DNA of 64,000 bases from RUG572 sp051884915 (GCA_051884915.1 JBJEWF010000028.1:1-64000), one strand, 5' to 3'. Shown: positions 1 through 8,959, counted from the first letter of the stretch. Program-made: numbers and translations. The notes: generated by a model from the letters alone, not told the origin.

Positions 1-79
1 TCTTCCGCTACCTCGTAAAAGACCTCGCGCAGGTCGATTGCGCGGCATGACATCATCCATAGCACCGTTGACCCTGCAT

Positions 80-101
80 AAAAATCTCGTTGCATCCGAG
101 A
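80..101 (-). terminator. putative intrinsic terminator after the lactonase gene
   Basis: Read on the minus strand, a 5-base stem TCTCG/CGAGA (arms 97-101 and 85-89) closes a 7-base loop and is followed by five T (positions 84-80). It lies about 25 bases past the lactonase stop, after a short GC-only block. The stem is short, so confidence is moderate. Nothing else recognisable is seen in 1-79. Confidence 0.45.
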
Positions 102-123
102 CATCGCGCGCGCCGGCCGTCGC

Positions 124-1248
124 TCAATTGGCCGGGAAGAAGGTCGAACAGAAGACGGGTCCCATGTCCGTCGCCGCGGCAAGCGGCGTGAGCGTGCAGG
201 CGTCCTTGTCGTAGCGGTAGGTCCGCAGCGACTTGTCCTTCATCAGACCGACCGCGAGGACCTTTCCGCCCGGCATGAACTCGAAGTCCCACGGGAAGGA
301 CGCCGCGATCTTCATCACGCCGCGCCGCCGCAAATGGCCGTTCGAGCCGTTGACGGCGAAGACTGCAATCGACTCGCAGCCCCGATTCGAGCAATAGAGT
401 TCCGTGCCGTCCCCGGACAGTTTGATGGCCGCGGCCTTGGAGAAGCCCGTGTAGTCGTCGGGCAGCAGGGACAGCTGCATGACCGGCGTGAAGACGCCGT
501 CCTCATAGCGGTAGCTCGAAACGAGGTTTTCCAGTTCGAAAAGCAGAAACGCATACCGGCCGTTCGGATGGAAGACCAGATGGCGCGGGCCGCCGCCGGC
601 AGGCGTGGTGACGAGATCGCGGACGAAGGAACCGTCCGCGGCGGAGTAGATCTTGACGCGATCCGTGCCAAGATCGACCACGCAGACGTACTTGCCGTCG
701 GGCGTCGTGCGGGCGCAATGGCAGTGCGGGCGATCCTGGCGGGCCGCGTTGGGGCCGACGGCGTCCGTCGATTCGACCACGCCGAGCGAATCCCGGACGA
801 ACGTGCCGTCGGCCGCGAGCGCGACCCAGCCGGCCGTGCCCGTGCCGTATTCCGCAAAGACAAGACGCCTTTCGTCCCCCGAGATCGAAAGGTGGCAGGG
901 GGTGCCGCGCGTCGTCGCCACGGCGTCCAGGCGCCGGGTCGGCAGGCCGGCGGCGTCCAGTTCATAGACCGCCACGCCGCCGTTGGCCCCCTTCCCGCCG
1001 AACTCGCGGCTCGAACAGGTGGTGTAGAGGCGGGTCCGCGCCCGGTTGAGGGCGATGTAGGTCGTGTCCGCCAGCGGCAGTTCGCCCTTGACGGCGACGG
1101 CCCCCGTCTCGTTGTCGACCTCCACGACATGAAGCGCGCCCGGCTTGCCGCCGCTGCTGGCGCCGACGTAGCCGACCGATTTCGTGGCGGCGCCGGCGAA
1201 TGACGCGGCCGCCAGCACGAGACTCAAGACGAATGTGCGTTTTCCCAT
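124..1248 (-). CDS. secreted lactonase-family beta-propeller (6-phosphogluconolactonase-like)
   Basis: The 374-residue product begins with a signal peptide (MGKRTFVLSLVLAAASFAGA) and then shows repeated propeller blades: GELPLADTTYIALNRARTRL, GTPCHLSISGDERRLVFAEY, GPRHLVFHPNGRYAFLLFEL. This pattern fits the lactonase family (Pgl/YbhE type, seven-bladed propeller). Cytosolic members hydrolyse 6-phosphogluconolactone; the signal peptide here suggests a periplasmic sugar-lactone substrate instead. The ATG at 1248 is chosen because it gives the complete signal peptide. A promoter (TTGACT-17-GACAAT) ends only 6 bases upstream, so the mRNA is probably leaderless. The gene appears monocistronic, with a putative terminator at 80-101. 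Family is confident; substrate is unknown. Confidence 0.85.
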   Translation of the reverse strand: MGKRTFVLSLVLAAASFAGAATKSVGYVGASSGGKPGALHVVEVDNETGAVAVKGELPLADTTYIALNRARTRLYTTCSSREFGGKGANGGVAVYELDAAGLPTRRLDAVATTRGTPCHLSISGDERRLVFAEYGTGTAGWVALAADGTFVRDSLGVVESTDAVGPNAARQDRPHCHCARTTPDGKYVCVVDLGTDRVKIYSAADGSFVRDLVTTPAGGGPRHLVFHPNGRYAFLLFELENLVSSYRYEDGVFTPVMQLSLLPDDYTGFSKAAAIKLSGDGTELYCSNRGCESIAVFAVNGSNGHLRRRGVMKIAASFPWDFEFMPGGKVLAVGLMKDKSLRTYRYDKDACTLTPLAAATDMGPVFCSTFFPAN

Positions 1249-1254
1249 GGCACG

Positions 1255-1283
1255 ATTGTCCCATTTTCCGGCGTGAAAGTCAA
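1255..1283 (-). promoter_or_regulatory. promoter of the lactonase gene, leaderless type
   Basis: On the minus strand: -35 TTGACT (1283-1278), 17-base spacer, extended -10 TGG-GACAAT (-10 at 1260-1255), then 6 bases to the ATG at 1248. A start site 7 bases after the -10 would coincide with the A of ATG. Confidence 0.65.
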
Positions 1284-1340
1284 TGCGGGATTCGCCGGGT
1301 CCGCGACGGCCCCGCCGGCGCAGAACCGGCCGCCACCGCG

Positions 1341-2783
1341 TCAGATCTTCCAGCCGCCGATGCCGAACGCGCGGCAGATTTCGGAGACGAAAACCGCAAT
1401 CACGAGGACGGGCGCGAGATACTTGACCATCACGACGTAGAGGAACTTCGCCTTGAACGGCTGCGTGCCCCGCTGCGTGCACTCGGCCAGAATCGTTTCG
1501 GGGCGGATCGTCCAGCCCGCGAAAACGCACGTCCCCAGCGCCACCACCGGCATCAGCACGGAATTCGTCACGAAGTCGAAGGCGTCGAGGAACTGCTGTC
1601 CGAACACCCGCACGTCGCCCAGCGTGCCGTAGCCGAGCGCCGGCAACACGGACAGCGCGGAGGAGACCGCGCCCACCACGAGGGTCGCGCGCAGGCGCGA
1701 CAGGCGGAAATGGTCGCAGACGGCCGCCACGCAGGCCTCGTAAATCGAGATGCAGGACGTCGCCGCGGCGAAGGTGACCAGAATGAAAAACGCCAGACCG
1801 AACCAGTTGCCGGCCGGACCCAACATCGCGAACACCTTCGGCAGGGTAATGAACATCAGTCCGGGCCCGGCGTTCATCGCCTCCTTGACGGGCGTTCCCG
1901 TCTTCACGGCGAACAGGTAGACGATCGGGATGATCATAAACCCCGCGAGGAGGGCAACCGCCGTATCGAAGATCTCGATCCGGCGAACCGAACGCTCGAT
2001 CGAATCCCCGGACTTCATGTAGCTGCCGTAGGTCACCATGATGCCCATGGCGATCGACAGCGAGAAGAACATCTGCCCCATGGCGCCCAGCACGGTCTTG
2101 CCCAGCAGGGCGACCGAAAACCTGCCGGAAGCGTCCGTCAGGCTGTCCATGTTCGGCACGAGGTAGTAGCGGAAACCCTCGCCGGCGCCCGGCAGGAAGA
2201 GGACGTAGACGGCAATGGCGACGGACATTGCCAGCAGGACCGGCATCATGACCAGATTGGATTTCTCGATGCCGTTCTTCACGCCCAGCACGATGACGGC
2301 CGCGCAGAGGACGGAGAAGACGATTCCGTAGCCGAGCGGGGCGAAGGGGGCGGATATGAACCCGGAGAAAAACGCCGCCGAATCGGCGGCGGCCTCGCCC
2401 ATGAGCGCCTCTCCCGTGAACGCCATGTGGCCGTAGGCCCGCAGATAGTTGAGCACCCACCCGCCAATCACGCAGTAGTAGGGAAGGATCAGGCCCGGCA
2501 CGAGCGTGCCCAGCACGCCGACGAAGCCCCACCCCTTCTTCAGCCGGCCGAAAGCCGTCAGCTGGCTCTGGCGCGTCAGGCGCCCGATGGCGATTTCCGT
2601 CACCAGCAGCGTGAAGCCCAGCGTCACCGTCAGGATCAGATAGACGAGGATGAACGTCCCGCCCCCGTACTGGGCCGCCAGATAGGGGAAGCGCCACAGG
2701 TTCCCCAGCCCGATCGCCGAAGCGGCGGCGGCGACGACAAAGGCCAGTTGACCGGACCAGGACGCTCGCGTCTTCTCGCCCAT
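1341..2783 (-). CDS. sodium-dependent neurotransmitter:sodium symporter (NSS) family transporter
   Basis: The 480-residue inner-membrane protein has about eleven to twelve hydrophobic helices. The N-terminal family signature GLGNLWRFPYL (about residues 25-35) corresponds to the broken TM1 that forms the Na+/substrate site in LeuT. Bacterial NSS proteins import amino acids or amines with Na+. The gene starts 3 bases after the stop of the upstream diaminopimelate-decarboxylase-like gene and is the last gene of that operon, so an amino-acid substrate is a reasonable inference. Length is normal for bacterial NSS proteins (about 450-510). The downstream gap 1284-1340 is GC-rich with no clear U-tract. 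Confidence 0.92.
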   Translation of the reverse strand: MGEKTRASWSGQLAFVVAAAASAIGLGNLWRFPYLAAQYGGGTFILVYLILTVTLGFTLLVTEIAIGRLTRQSQLTAFGRLKKGWGFVGVLGTLVPGLILPYYCVIGGWVLNYLRAYGHMAFTGEALMGEAAADSAAFFSGFISAPFAPLGYGIVFSVLCAAVIVLGVKNGIEKSNLVMMPVLLAMSVAIAVYVLFLPGAGEGFRYYLVPNMDSLTDASGRFSVALLGKTVLGAMGQMFFSLSIAMGIMVTYGSYMKSGDSIERSVRRIEIFDTAVALLAGFMIIPIVYLFAVKTGTPVKEAMNAGPGLMFITLPKVFAMLGPAGNWFGLAFFILVTFAAATSCISIYEACVAAVCDHFRLSRLRATLVVGAVSSALSVLPALGYGTLGDVRVFGQQFLDAFDFVTNSVLMPVVALGTCVFAGWTIRPETILAECTQRGTQPFKAKFLYVVMVKYLAPVLVIAVFVSEICRAFGIGGWKI

Positions 2784-2786
2784 CGC

Positions 2787-4061
2787 CTACAGACCCGGAA
2801 AATCGAGGGTGGCGAAGTAGTCGGCCAGCGTTTCCGCCCGGCGGATCAGCTCCACGCTGCCGTCCGGGCGCGCCAGCAGTTCGGCGCTGCGCAGCTTGCC
2901 ATTGTACTGGAACCCCATCGCGTGTCCGTGGGCGCCCGCATCGTGGAACACGAGCAGATCGCCGGGTTCGACTTCGGGGATGGCGCGCTGGATGGCGAAC
3001 TTGTCGTTGTTCTCGCACAGGGAACCCGTCACGTCGCACGTCATCAGCGGCACCTCGGCCTTCTCCGCGTATGTCGTGCCGGCCGGGCCGTATTTCGGCA
3101 CGGAAATGTGGTGGTACGCCCCGTAAAGCGCCGGGCGCATCAGATTCGCCATGCAGGCGTCAAGCCCCACATACGTCCGATAGGTCCGCTTGACGTGGCG
3201 CACGCGCGACACGAGATAGCCGAACGGCCCCGTGATGCAACGGCCGCACTCCATGTAGAGCTTGAGGTCGGGATGGCCTTTCGCGAGCACCTGCGTCCGG
3301 TAGGCCTCTTCGATGCCCGCGCCGATGACCTCAAGCGGCTGGGCCGTCTGCCCGGGCCGGTAGGGGATGCCGATGCCGCCGCCGATGTTGATGAAATCGA
3401 ACGTGATGCCGACCGCCCGCGAAATCTCGACGGCGCGGTCGAACAGCAGCCGGGCCGTGTCGATGATGTACTGCGGGTCCAGTTCGTTCGAGGCGACCAT
3501 CGTGTGCAGGCCAAAGCGCTTCACGCCCTTCGCCTTCATCTGGGCGTAGGCCCCGGGAAGCTGGTCCGTCGTGAGCCCGTATTTCGCCTCCTCCGGCTTG
3601 CCGATGATGGCGTTGCCGCCTTTCAGCGGGCCGGGATTCCAGCGGCAGCACATCAGTTCCGGCAGCGAACCGCAGGCGCGCTCGACGGCGGCGATATGGG
3701 TCACGTCGTCCAGGTTGATGATCGCGCCCAGTTCCTTCGCCTTCCGGAATTCGGCGTCCGGCGTGTCGTTCGACGTGAACATGATGTCCTCACCCACGTT
3801 CCCGACGGCCTGGGCGAGAAGCAGTTCCGCCAGCGACGAGCAGTCGCTGCCGAAGCCCTCTTCCCGCAGAATCCGCATCAGGTGGGGATTGGGCGCGGCC
3901 TTCACGGCAAAGTATTCGTGGAAGCCCCGATTCCAGGCGAACGCGGCCTTCAGGCGGCGGGCGTTCGCGCGGATGGCGGCCTCGTCGTAGATGTGGAACG
4001 GCGTTGGGTATGTCCGGGCGATCGTCTCCAGCTGTTCATTCGTAAACGGCAGCGTTTTCAT
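2787..4061 (-). CDS. lysA: PLP-dependent decarboxylase, diaminopimelate decarboxylase-like
   Basis: The 424-residue group IV (alanine-racemase fold) PLP decarboxylase carries the Schiff-base lysine in YFAVKAAPN (K54), the glycine-rich phosphate loop INIGGGIGIPY, and the C-terminal GSLCENND and DAGAHGHAMGFQYNG segments that match the CESGD and DAGAYG motifs of diaminopimelate decarboxylases. GLDACMANLMRPALYGAYH resembles the DapDC stretch DAGMNDLIRPALYDAYH. The usual EPGR is ECGR here, so substrate specificity (DAP, carboxynorspermidine or another amino acid) is not certain. The ATG at 4061 has AGGAG seven bases upstream and overlaps the preceding stop as ATGA. It is the only obvious biosynthetic enzyme in an operon of exported Fe-S proteins. 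Confidence 0.78.
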   Translation of the reverse strand: MKTLPFTNEQLETIARTYPTPFHIYDEAAIRANARRLKAAFAWNRGFHEYFAVKAAPNPHLMRILREEGFGSDCSSLAELLLAQAVGNVGEDIMFTSNDTPDAEFRKAKELGAIINLDDVTHIAAVERACGSLPELMCCRWNPGPLKGGNAIIGKPEEAKYGLTTDQLPGAYAQMKAKGVKRFGLHTMVASNELDPQYIIDTARLLFDRAVEISRAVGITFDFINIGGGIGIPYRPGQTAQPLEVIGAGIEEAYRTQVLAKGHPDLKLYMECGRCITGPFGYLVSRVRHVKRTYRTYVGLDACMANLMRPALYGAYHHISVPKYGPAGTTYAEKAEVPLMTCDVTGSLCENNDKFAIQRAIPEVEPGDLLVFHDAGAHGHAMGFQYNGKLRSAELLARPDGSVELIRRAETLADYFATLDFPGL

Positions 4062-5173
4062 TTCTCCTGGTTGTCCTTTGACTGTCCGGCGGTCTTCAAC
4101 TGCGCCTTCTTCTTGAACGATTCGATTTTCCTGCGGATGGCCTTCAGCATCTCCTTCGGATCGGAAAGCCCCTCGACCGACGCTTCGAGCGGACACAGCC
4201 CGCTGCGCGTCCGGTCGAGGATCCGCGGGACCCTGGCGTCGGACGAACAGGGCACGCCCTTCTCCTTCAGAAACGCCGCCGCCTCGTCGCTCATGAGCAT
4301 CCCGTGGACGCGGGCCGCGCCCCCGGCGACGGCGATTGCCGCCGCCGCCCGGCCGACGACCTTGTCGATCACCCACGCGCCCTTGAGATCGTCGGGCCGC
4401 CGGTCTTGCAAATCCAGGAGCGGGGCCACGCCCATGCCCGTACCGGACGCGACGATCACGCCCTCCTTCACCACCACCACGGCGGACTGTCCCTTCCCGA
4501 ACAGCGCGCGCGCCTCCGCCAGCACATCCGTCTCGCCCATCGGCTTCACCTCCCGATGCGTCTCCCAGCCCTCGACCGTCAAAGCCGGCAGCGGCCGCGC
4601 CGGACACAGATGCTCGCAGGCGCCGCAGCCGATGCACCGCACCGTGTCGACCACGGGCACCTTCGGCGCCGACCGGTCGTTCTCCACGGTCGGCACCAGC
4701 ACGATCGCCTTGACCGGGCAGTGCCGCTCGCATGACGTGCACGACACGCCGCTCGTCGCGGCCAGGCAGCGCGTCGCGTGCCAGACGACCCGGCCCACGT
4801 GGACGTTCTTCTTGTCGGCCACCGCGATGCGGCGGATGGCGCCCGTCGGGCAGACCTCGCCGCACGTCGTGCACTCCGGGCGGCAGTAGCCCTTTTCAAA
4901 TCCCATCTCCGGCTGGAGATACTGTTCGGCGCGCAACGAGGGCCGCAGGACGTGGCTGGGACACGTCTGCACGCAGAGCTGGCAGCCCACGCACGCCAGC
5001 CGGAAGCGCGAAAGGCTCCCGGCGCCGGGCGGCGCCACGGGGACCTTCCGGTCCGGAACGCCCGGCGGGAAGACGTCGGCATAGCCGCCGTCCACCGTCT
5101 TCTCCTCCGCCGCCGACGCGAGAACGGTCGTTCCCAATCCGGCCAAAAACGCCCGCCGCTTCACTTCGACCAT
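4058..5173 (-). CDS. Tat-exported NapG-like polyferredoxin with C-terminal DUF1893-like domain
   Basis: The 371-residue protein starts with a twin-arginine-type leader (VKRRAFLAGLGTTVLASA). It then has four Cys clusters of the polyferredoxin kind: CVGCQLCVQTCPS, CRPECTTCGEVCPTG, CLAATSGVSCTSCERHCPV and CIGCGACEHLCPA. This layout matches NapG/MauM-type periplasmic ferredoxins, which take electrons from a NapH membrane partner. After about residue 200 a second domain (VVVVKEGVIVASGTGMGVAP...) resembles DUF1893, whose role is unclear. The ATG at 5173 is preferred because it places the RR motif near the N terminus; upstream in-frame starts exist. It overlaps the NapH-like gene by 13 bases and the next gene by ATGA. 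Confidence 0.8.
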   Translation of the reverse strand: MVEVKRRAFLAGLGTTVLASAAEEKTVDGGYADVFPPGVPDRKVPVAPPGAGSLSRFRLACVGCQLCVQTCPSHVLRPSLRAEQYLQPEMGFEKGYCRPECTTCGEVCPTGAIRRIAVADKKNVHVGRVVWHATRCLAATSGVSCTSCERHCPVKAIVLVPTVENDRSAPKVPVVDTVRCIGCGACEHLCPARPLPALTVEGWETHREVKPMGETDVLAEARALFGKGQSAVVVVKEGVIVASGTGMGVAPLLDLQDRRPDDLKGAWVIDKVVGRAAAAIAVAGGAARVHGMLMSDEAAAFLKEKGVPCSSDARVPRILDRTRSGLCPLEASVEGLSDPKEMLKAIRRKIESFKKKAQLKTAGQSKDNQEK

Positions 5174-5979
5174 GTCAACGCCCCCTTTCGGCAGACCGCG
5201 ACGCAATCAAAACACGCCACGCACTTCGTCAGATCGACCTTCCCCGCCGCGACGTCGATGCACCGCGCCTTGCAGACCCGTTCGCACTGCCGGCACGTGA
5301 CGCACTTGCCCATGTCCAGCCTCGGCTTCATCGCCGCGACCTTCGCCGCATAGCCCAGCAGCGTCCCCACGGGACAGACCGCGTTGCACCAGAAGCGGCC
5401 CTTCCACACCGCCAAGGCGGCGATCAGGACCAGGAAGCCCGCGCTCACGGCCATCACCGACACGGCCGGGAACACGACCTCGACCGCATGGAACGCATCG
5501 TTCGCGTGGCGTTCCGCCCAGGCCGCCAGCTGGTTGTTGCCCATGCGATAAAGGGGCGCCAGACAGGCGGAAACCGCGCGCCCGTAGATCGCATACGGTT
5601 CCAGCCAGACGAAATGGAGGCCCAGGAAGCCGCCGCCCAGGAAGAGCGCCAGAAAGCCGAAGCGCGCGGCCTCCTTCACGGGGGAGGGGGCTGCCGGCCG
5701 GAACGGCGCGCGGCACAGGCGGCGCACGCCGATCAGGATGTCCTGGAAGACGCCCAGCGGGCAGAGGACGGAACAGTAGACCCGGCCGACGGTGAACGTC
5801 ACTGCCAGAATGGCGACGACCGTCGCCACGGACAGCGCCAGGACGGACGGCCCGAACTGCAGACGGGGCAGCCATCCGAACCAGGCCGCCGCCAGCCCCG
5901 TGAAATCGAGAAAGCACGCCGTCAGGGCCAGCAGCGAGAACGCCGCCAGCAGCAGACGCAGAATTCGAAGTTTACGCAC
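5161..5979 (-). CDS. NapH-like membrane 4Fe-4S protein
   Basis: The 272-residue integral membrane protein has about four hydrophobic helices, two cytoplasmic-type CxxxCP motifs (VYCSVLCPLG and FWCNAVCPVG) and two C-terminal ferredoxin clusters (CVTCRQCERVCKARC and CVACFDCVAVCRKG). This is the layout of NapH/CcoG/RdxA-type proteins that move electrons from quinol to a periplasmic ferredoxin. It lies directly before a NapG-like protein, as NapH does in nap clusters, but no nitrate reductase is present. A GTG start at 5979 is chosen because AGGAGG sits seven bases upstream and the frame upstream lacks membrane character. It overlaps the aldo/keto reductase by 8 bases. Confidence 0.85.
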   Translation of the reverse strand: MRKLRILRLLLAAFSLLALTACFLDFTGLAAAWFGWLPRLQFGPSVLALSVATVVAILAVTFTVGRVYCSVLCPLGVFQDILIGVRRLCRAPFRPAAPSPVKEAARFGFLALFLGGGFLGLHFVWLEPYAIYGRAVSACLAPLYRMGNNQLAAWAERHANDAFHAVEVVFPAVSVMAVSAGFLVLIAALAVWKGRFWCNAVCPVGTLLGYAAKVAAMKPRLDMGKCVTCRQCERVCKARCIDVAAGKVDLTKCVACFDCVAVCRKGALTWSK

Positions 5980-7300
5980 GGCCGTTCCTCCTGAGCTTTT
6001 CAACAAACGCGTCGATTTTGCGGATCCAGCCGGAAATCTCGATCGACTGCGGGCAGTGCGGCACGCAACGGCCGCATCCCGTGCAGCGTTCGGCACGGCG
6101 CAGCGGCGGAAGCGCCCGTTCGTACGCGACCAGGAACCGGCGCCGGTTGGCGGCGTAGGCGCTATCCCCGGGATCGTCCGGAATCCATCCCTCGGCCTGC
6201 GCCGCGTTCCAGAGCGCGAAGATCGCGGGGATGTCGAGCCCGTAGGGACACGGCATGCAGTAGGCACAGGCGGTGCAGGGCACGGAATCATCCGCCAGAA
6301 AGGCCTTGGCGGCGCGTTCCAGCGCGGAAAGCTCCGCCGCGTCCAGCGGTTTCAGCGGCGAATAGATCGCGACGTTCTCCTTGAGGTGCTCGATATAGGT
6401 CATTCCGCTCAGGACGGTCAGGACCTTCGGGAACGAACCCGCGAAACGGAACGCCCACCGGGCGGGCGAAGCCGCCGGATCGAGCGGCGTCAACTTGCGC
6501 TGGACGGCCAGATTCGTCCTGGCCAGACGCCCGCCCAGCAGCGGTTCCATCACCACCACGGGAATGCCCTTTTCGGCCAGCAGACCGTAGAGCGTTTCGG
6601 CGTTCACGTTGCGCGCGTTGACTTCCTTCGCGTGCTTCCAGTCGATGTAGTTCATCTGAATCTGGACGAAGTCCCAGTGGACGCGCGCGTGCATCGCCAG
6701 CGCGTGGCGGAACACCTCCTCGCTGCCGTGGAAGGAAAAGCCCAGGTTGCGAATCCGGCCGGCCGCGCGCTCCGCCAGCAGGAAGTCGAGCATGCCGTTG
6801 TCGATGAAGCGCGCGTTGAACACCTTCATCGCGTTCTTGCCGCCGCCCCCGATCGCATGGAGCAGATAGAAGTCGATCACGTCCGTCCGCAGCAGCCGGC
6901 GCGAGGTCTCGTACATTTTTCTGGACGCTTCCGCCGTCTGCGTCTGCGCCGCGAAATTGGAGAGCTTGGTGGCCACCAGCCATTTCCCGCGCGGGTGCTT
7001 CGCGAGGGCGTCGCCCAGCACCTTCTCGGACTCGCCGCGGCAATAGGCCGGCGACGTGTCGAAATAGTTCACGCCGTGTTCGATGCAGTAGTCGATGTGC
7101 TTCTGGACGGCCGCCACGTCGATGGGCGCGGTCGAGCCGCCGCTGAAGGAGTTCGCGTGGCCGCCATCGACCGTCGGATAGCGCATGGCGCCGTAGCCCA
7201 GCAAGCCGACCTTTTCGCCGTGGACGCCCGTCCGGACCGTCATCGCCGCCGAAGCCGGCGGCGGATTCACGAGCGTGGCGAAGAAACTTCGACGATTCAT
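5972..7300 (-). CDS. Tat-leader aldo/keto reductase with C-terminal ferredoxin clusters
   Basis: The 442-residue protein opens with MNRRSFFATLVNPPPASAA, a twin-arginine-type leader. An aldo/keto reductase barrel follows (GYGAMRYP, VNYFDTSPAYCRGESE with the catalytic Asp/Tyr region, VATKLSN, FSFHGSEE). The C-terminal part carries CTACAYCMPCPYG and CTGCGRCVPHCPQ, two Cys clusters able to hold 4Fe-4S centres. AKR-ferredoxin fusions are common in anaerobes, but the Tat leader here implies an exported, electron-accepting enzyme. Its neighbours NapH and NapG could supply electrons. It overlaps the O-antigen-ligase-like gene by ATGA and NapH by 8 bases. The physiological substrate cannot be deduced. 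Confidence 0.86.
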   Translation of the reverse strand: MNRRSFFATLVNPPPASAAMTVRTGVHGEKVGLLGYGAMRYPTVDGGHANSFSGGSTAPIDVAAVQKHIDYCIEHGVNYFDTSPAYCRGESEKVLGDALAKHPRGKWLVATKLSNFAAQTQTAEASRKMYETSRRLLRTDVIDFYLLHAIGGGGKNAMKVFNARFIDNGMLDFLLAERAAGRIRNLGFSFHGSEEVFRHALAMHARVHWDFVQIQMNYIDWKHAKEVNARNVNAETLYGLLAEKGIPVVVMEPLLGGRLARTNLAVQRKLTPLDPAASPARWAFRFAGSFPKVLTVLSGMTYIEHLKENVAIYSPLKPLDAAELSALERAAKAFLADDSVPCTACAYCMPCPYGLDIPAIFALWNAAQAEGWIPDDPGDSAYAANRRRFLVAYERALPPLRRAERCTGCGRCVPHCPQSIEISGWIRKIDAFVEKLRRNGRA

Positions 7301-8835
7301 TTCGCGGTCTCCACTTCGGACGCCTCTTCCAGATCGCGTGGCAGATAACCCGGCGCGCAGGCCATCGACACGAAGAACGACGACAAGACGGCGGCGGAAC
7401 GCATCGGACAGTCGCCGAAGGCGTGGACCAGCAGCGCCACGTTGCCCATCAGGATCCAGAACGCCCCCGCCGGCAGGCTGTAGAGCGTCCGCGGCTTGGG
7501 CGGCGCCTTGTCGGGCTTCATGAACTGCGCCGCGCGCGACAGTTTGCACCAGTCGCGGCAGAGCGGGAACAGCAGGCAGGCGAAGATGCCGACGAGGCAT
7601 CCCAGGCCGACGACGCCATGCTCGCAGAGGAACTGCATGTAGTCGTTGTGGACGTTCGCGCCGCCGACTTTCTGCAGCTGCTTCAACTCGTCCTTCGTCA
7701 TGTACGCCATGCAGAAGTGCCGGTATCCCCAGCCGCCCACGCCGAACAGCGGATGGGCCTTGAAGATCTCCGTCGCCACGCGCGTGTGGTACTGGCCCTT
7801 TCCCGACACGCGGTCCAGCACGTCTAGCGAGGAGATCGTGCCGACCTCCTTCCCCAAATCCTTCGGCGCGAAAACGAACGCGAAAATCAGGAAGACGCCC
7901 GCGCCCACCGCCGCGACGGCAGCCCCCTTGATCCGGCGCGCGCGGTCGTGGCGCGAGAAGACCAGCGACACCTCGTAGTAGAGAAACGCCAGCACGGCCA
8001 GCACCGTCACGCAGATGATGGCCGCACGGCACAGCGTCGCCAGCACGGCAAAGAAATTCAGGACCGCGGGAACCAGGGCGTAATGGGCGCGGATCCAGCG
8101 GATCAGCGTCCCTTCACGCTGCGACTTCTTGCCTTCGGTCGTCCGGCGCGTCCAGTCGACCACCTCCACCACCCGGTATTGCCAGAGGCCGATCGAGAAG
8201 GCGAACATCAGGACGAAAAACGCGCCGCCCATGTTCACGTAGCCGAACACGGAGAAGAAGGCGTCGCCGGACTTCGCCGCCTCCCAGAAGACGGACTCCG
8301 CGCCGGTTGCCTGCTGGATGAACCCGAAAACGGCCAGCGCGGCCGAATTCCAGACCATCATCTCCATGAGCATCCGCTTGCCGGCGCGGGACAGGGCATG
8401 CCGCACCGCCAGCATCGCCGTCAGCGACGGCACGAACCACTGGACGACGCCATAGTGCTCCAGGCGATTCACGCAGAACGGAAAGAACGGCACCGGGGGC
8501 CTGGGGTCCGCGCCGCCGAGGATGGCCGGATAGTCGCACGCCGGGCACAGGCCCGGGTTCACGAACGGAATCAGGATCACCACGAGAAAAGACAGCGTCA
8601 GATAGAACAGGGGATCGCGCGCCAGCCCCCGCCAGACCCTCCGCCGCGCCGCAAACAGATGCTCGTACTGGCGGCACTGCGGGAAGAACAGCAACGCTTC
8701 GAGGAGAAACGCCCAGAGCCAGGGCATCGTCGCCACGAGCGCCTTCGCCTGGGCGCCTCCGTAGATCCACGAAAAAGCCGCCACCGTCAGGAAAACGAGC
8801 AGCACGGGCGCGCACCGAATGAGGCCTTCTACCAT
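7297..8835 (-). CDS. O-antigen ligase/polymerase-like (Wzy_C family) membrane protein
   Basis: The 512-residue protein has about ten to twelve hydrophobic helices and one large extracytoplasmic loop. The loop contains GVGGWGYRHF and NVHNDYMQFLCEHGVVGL, the conserved HN..(L/F)...E.G segment of the O-antigen ligase family that includes WaaL, Wzy and related glycan ligases. Such proteins join undecaprenyl-linked or lipid-linked glycans to an acceptor outside the inner membrane. No glycosyltransferases are nearby, so the substrate is unknown. The ATG at 8835 has AGGGA seven bases upstream. It is the first gene of a six-gene operon (to 1341) with a promoter at 8900-8928. Confidence 0.78.
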   Translation of the reverse strand: MVEGLIRCAPVLLVFLTVAAFSWIYGGAQAKALVATMPWLWAFLLEALLFFPQCRQYEHLFAARRRVWRGLARDPLFYLTLSFLVVILIPFVNPGLCPACDYPAILGGADPRPPVPFFPFCVNRLEHYGVVQWFVPSLTAMLAVRHALSRAGKRMLMEMMVWNSAALAVFGFIQQATGAESVFWEAAKSGDAFFSVFGYVNMGGAFFVLMFAFSIGLWQYRVVEVVDWTRRTTEGKKSQREGTLIRWIRAHYALVPAVLNFFAVLATLCRAAIICVTVLAVLAFLYYEVSLVFSRHDRARRIKGAAVAAVGAGVFLIFAFVFAPKDLGKEVGTISSLDVLDRVSGKGQYHTRVATEIFKAHPLFGVGGWGYRHFCMAYMTKDELKQLQKVGGANVHNDYMQFLCEHGVVGLGCLVGIFACLLFPLCRDWCKLSRAAQFMKPDKAPPKPRTLYSLPAGAFWILMGNVALLVHAFGDCPMRSAAVLSSFFVSMACAPGYLPRDLEEASEVETAK

Positions 8836-8899
8836 GTTGTCCCTATCTTTCCGACGGGCCGTGCCGACCCGTGACATTAAACTGCTGTCGCATGGGAGG

Positions 8900-8928
8900 A
8901 TTATACCAAAAGAACGCCCCGGGGGCAA
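8900..8928 (-). promoter_or_regulatory. promoter of the ligase/AKR/NapHG/lysA operon
   Basis: On the minus strand: -35 TTGCCC (8928-8923), 17-base spacer, -10 TATAAT (8905-8900). The leader to the ATG at 8835 is about 58 bases, unlike the leaderless promoters elsewhere. The -35 lies inside the GC-only block that ends the upstream unit, and a TTCTTTT run forms part of the spacer. Confidence 0.65.
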
Positions 8929-8934
8929 ATCCGC

Positions 8935-8954
8935 CGTCCGCGCGCCGGCGGACG
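8935..8954 (-). terminator. hairpin after the U32-like gene
   Basis: Seven-base perfect stem CGTCCGC/GCGGACG (arms 8935-8941 and 8948-8954) about 5 bases past the stop of the U32-like gene. A T-rich run (TTCTTTT) follows about 20 bases later, inside the next promoter. It is probably part of the operon-end terminator, although the U-tract is not adjacent. Confidence 0.4.
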
Positions 8955-8959
8955 CGCCC

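Noticed and set aside
1200..4889. Very long plus-strand open frame (also 34621-38271, 45518-48190, 51496-54861, 56363-59347)
   Set aside because: These mirror real minus-strand genes; products are Arg/His/Ala-rich with no family motifs, a common artefact of high-GC codon use.
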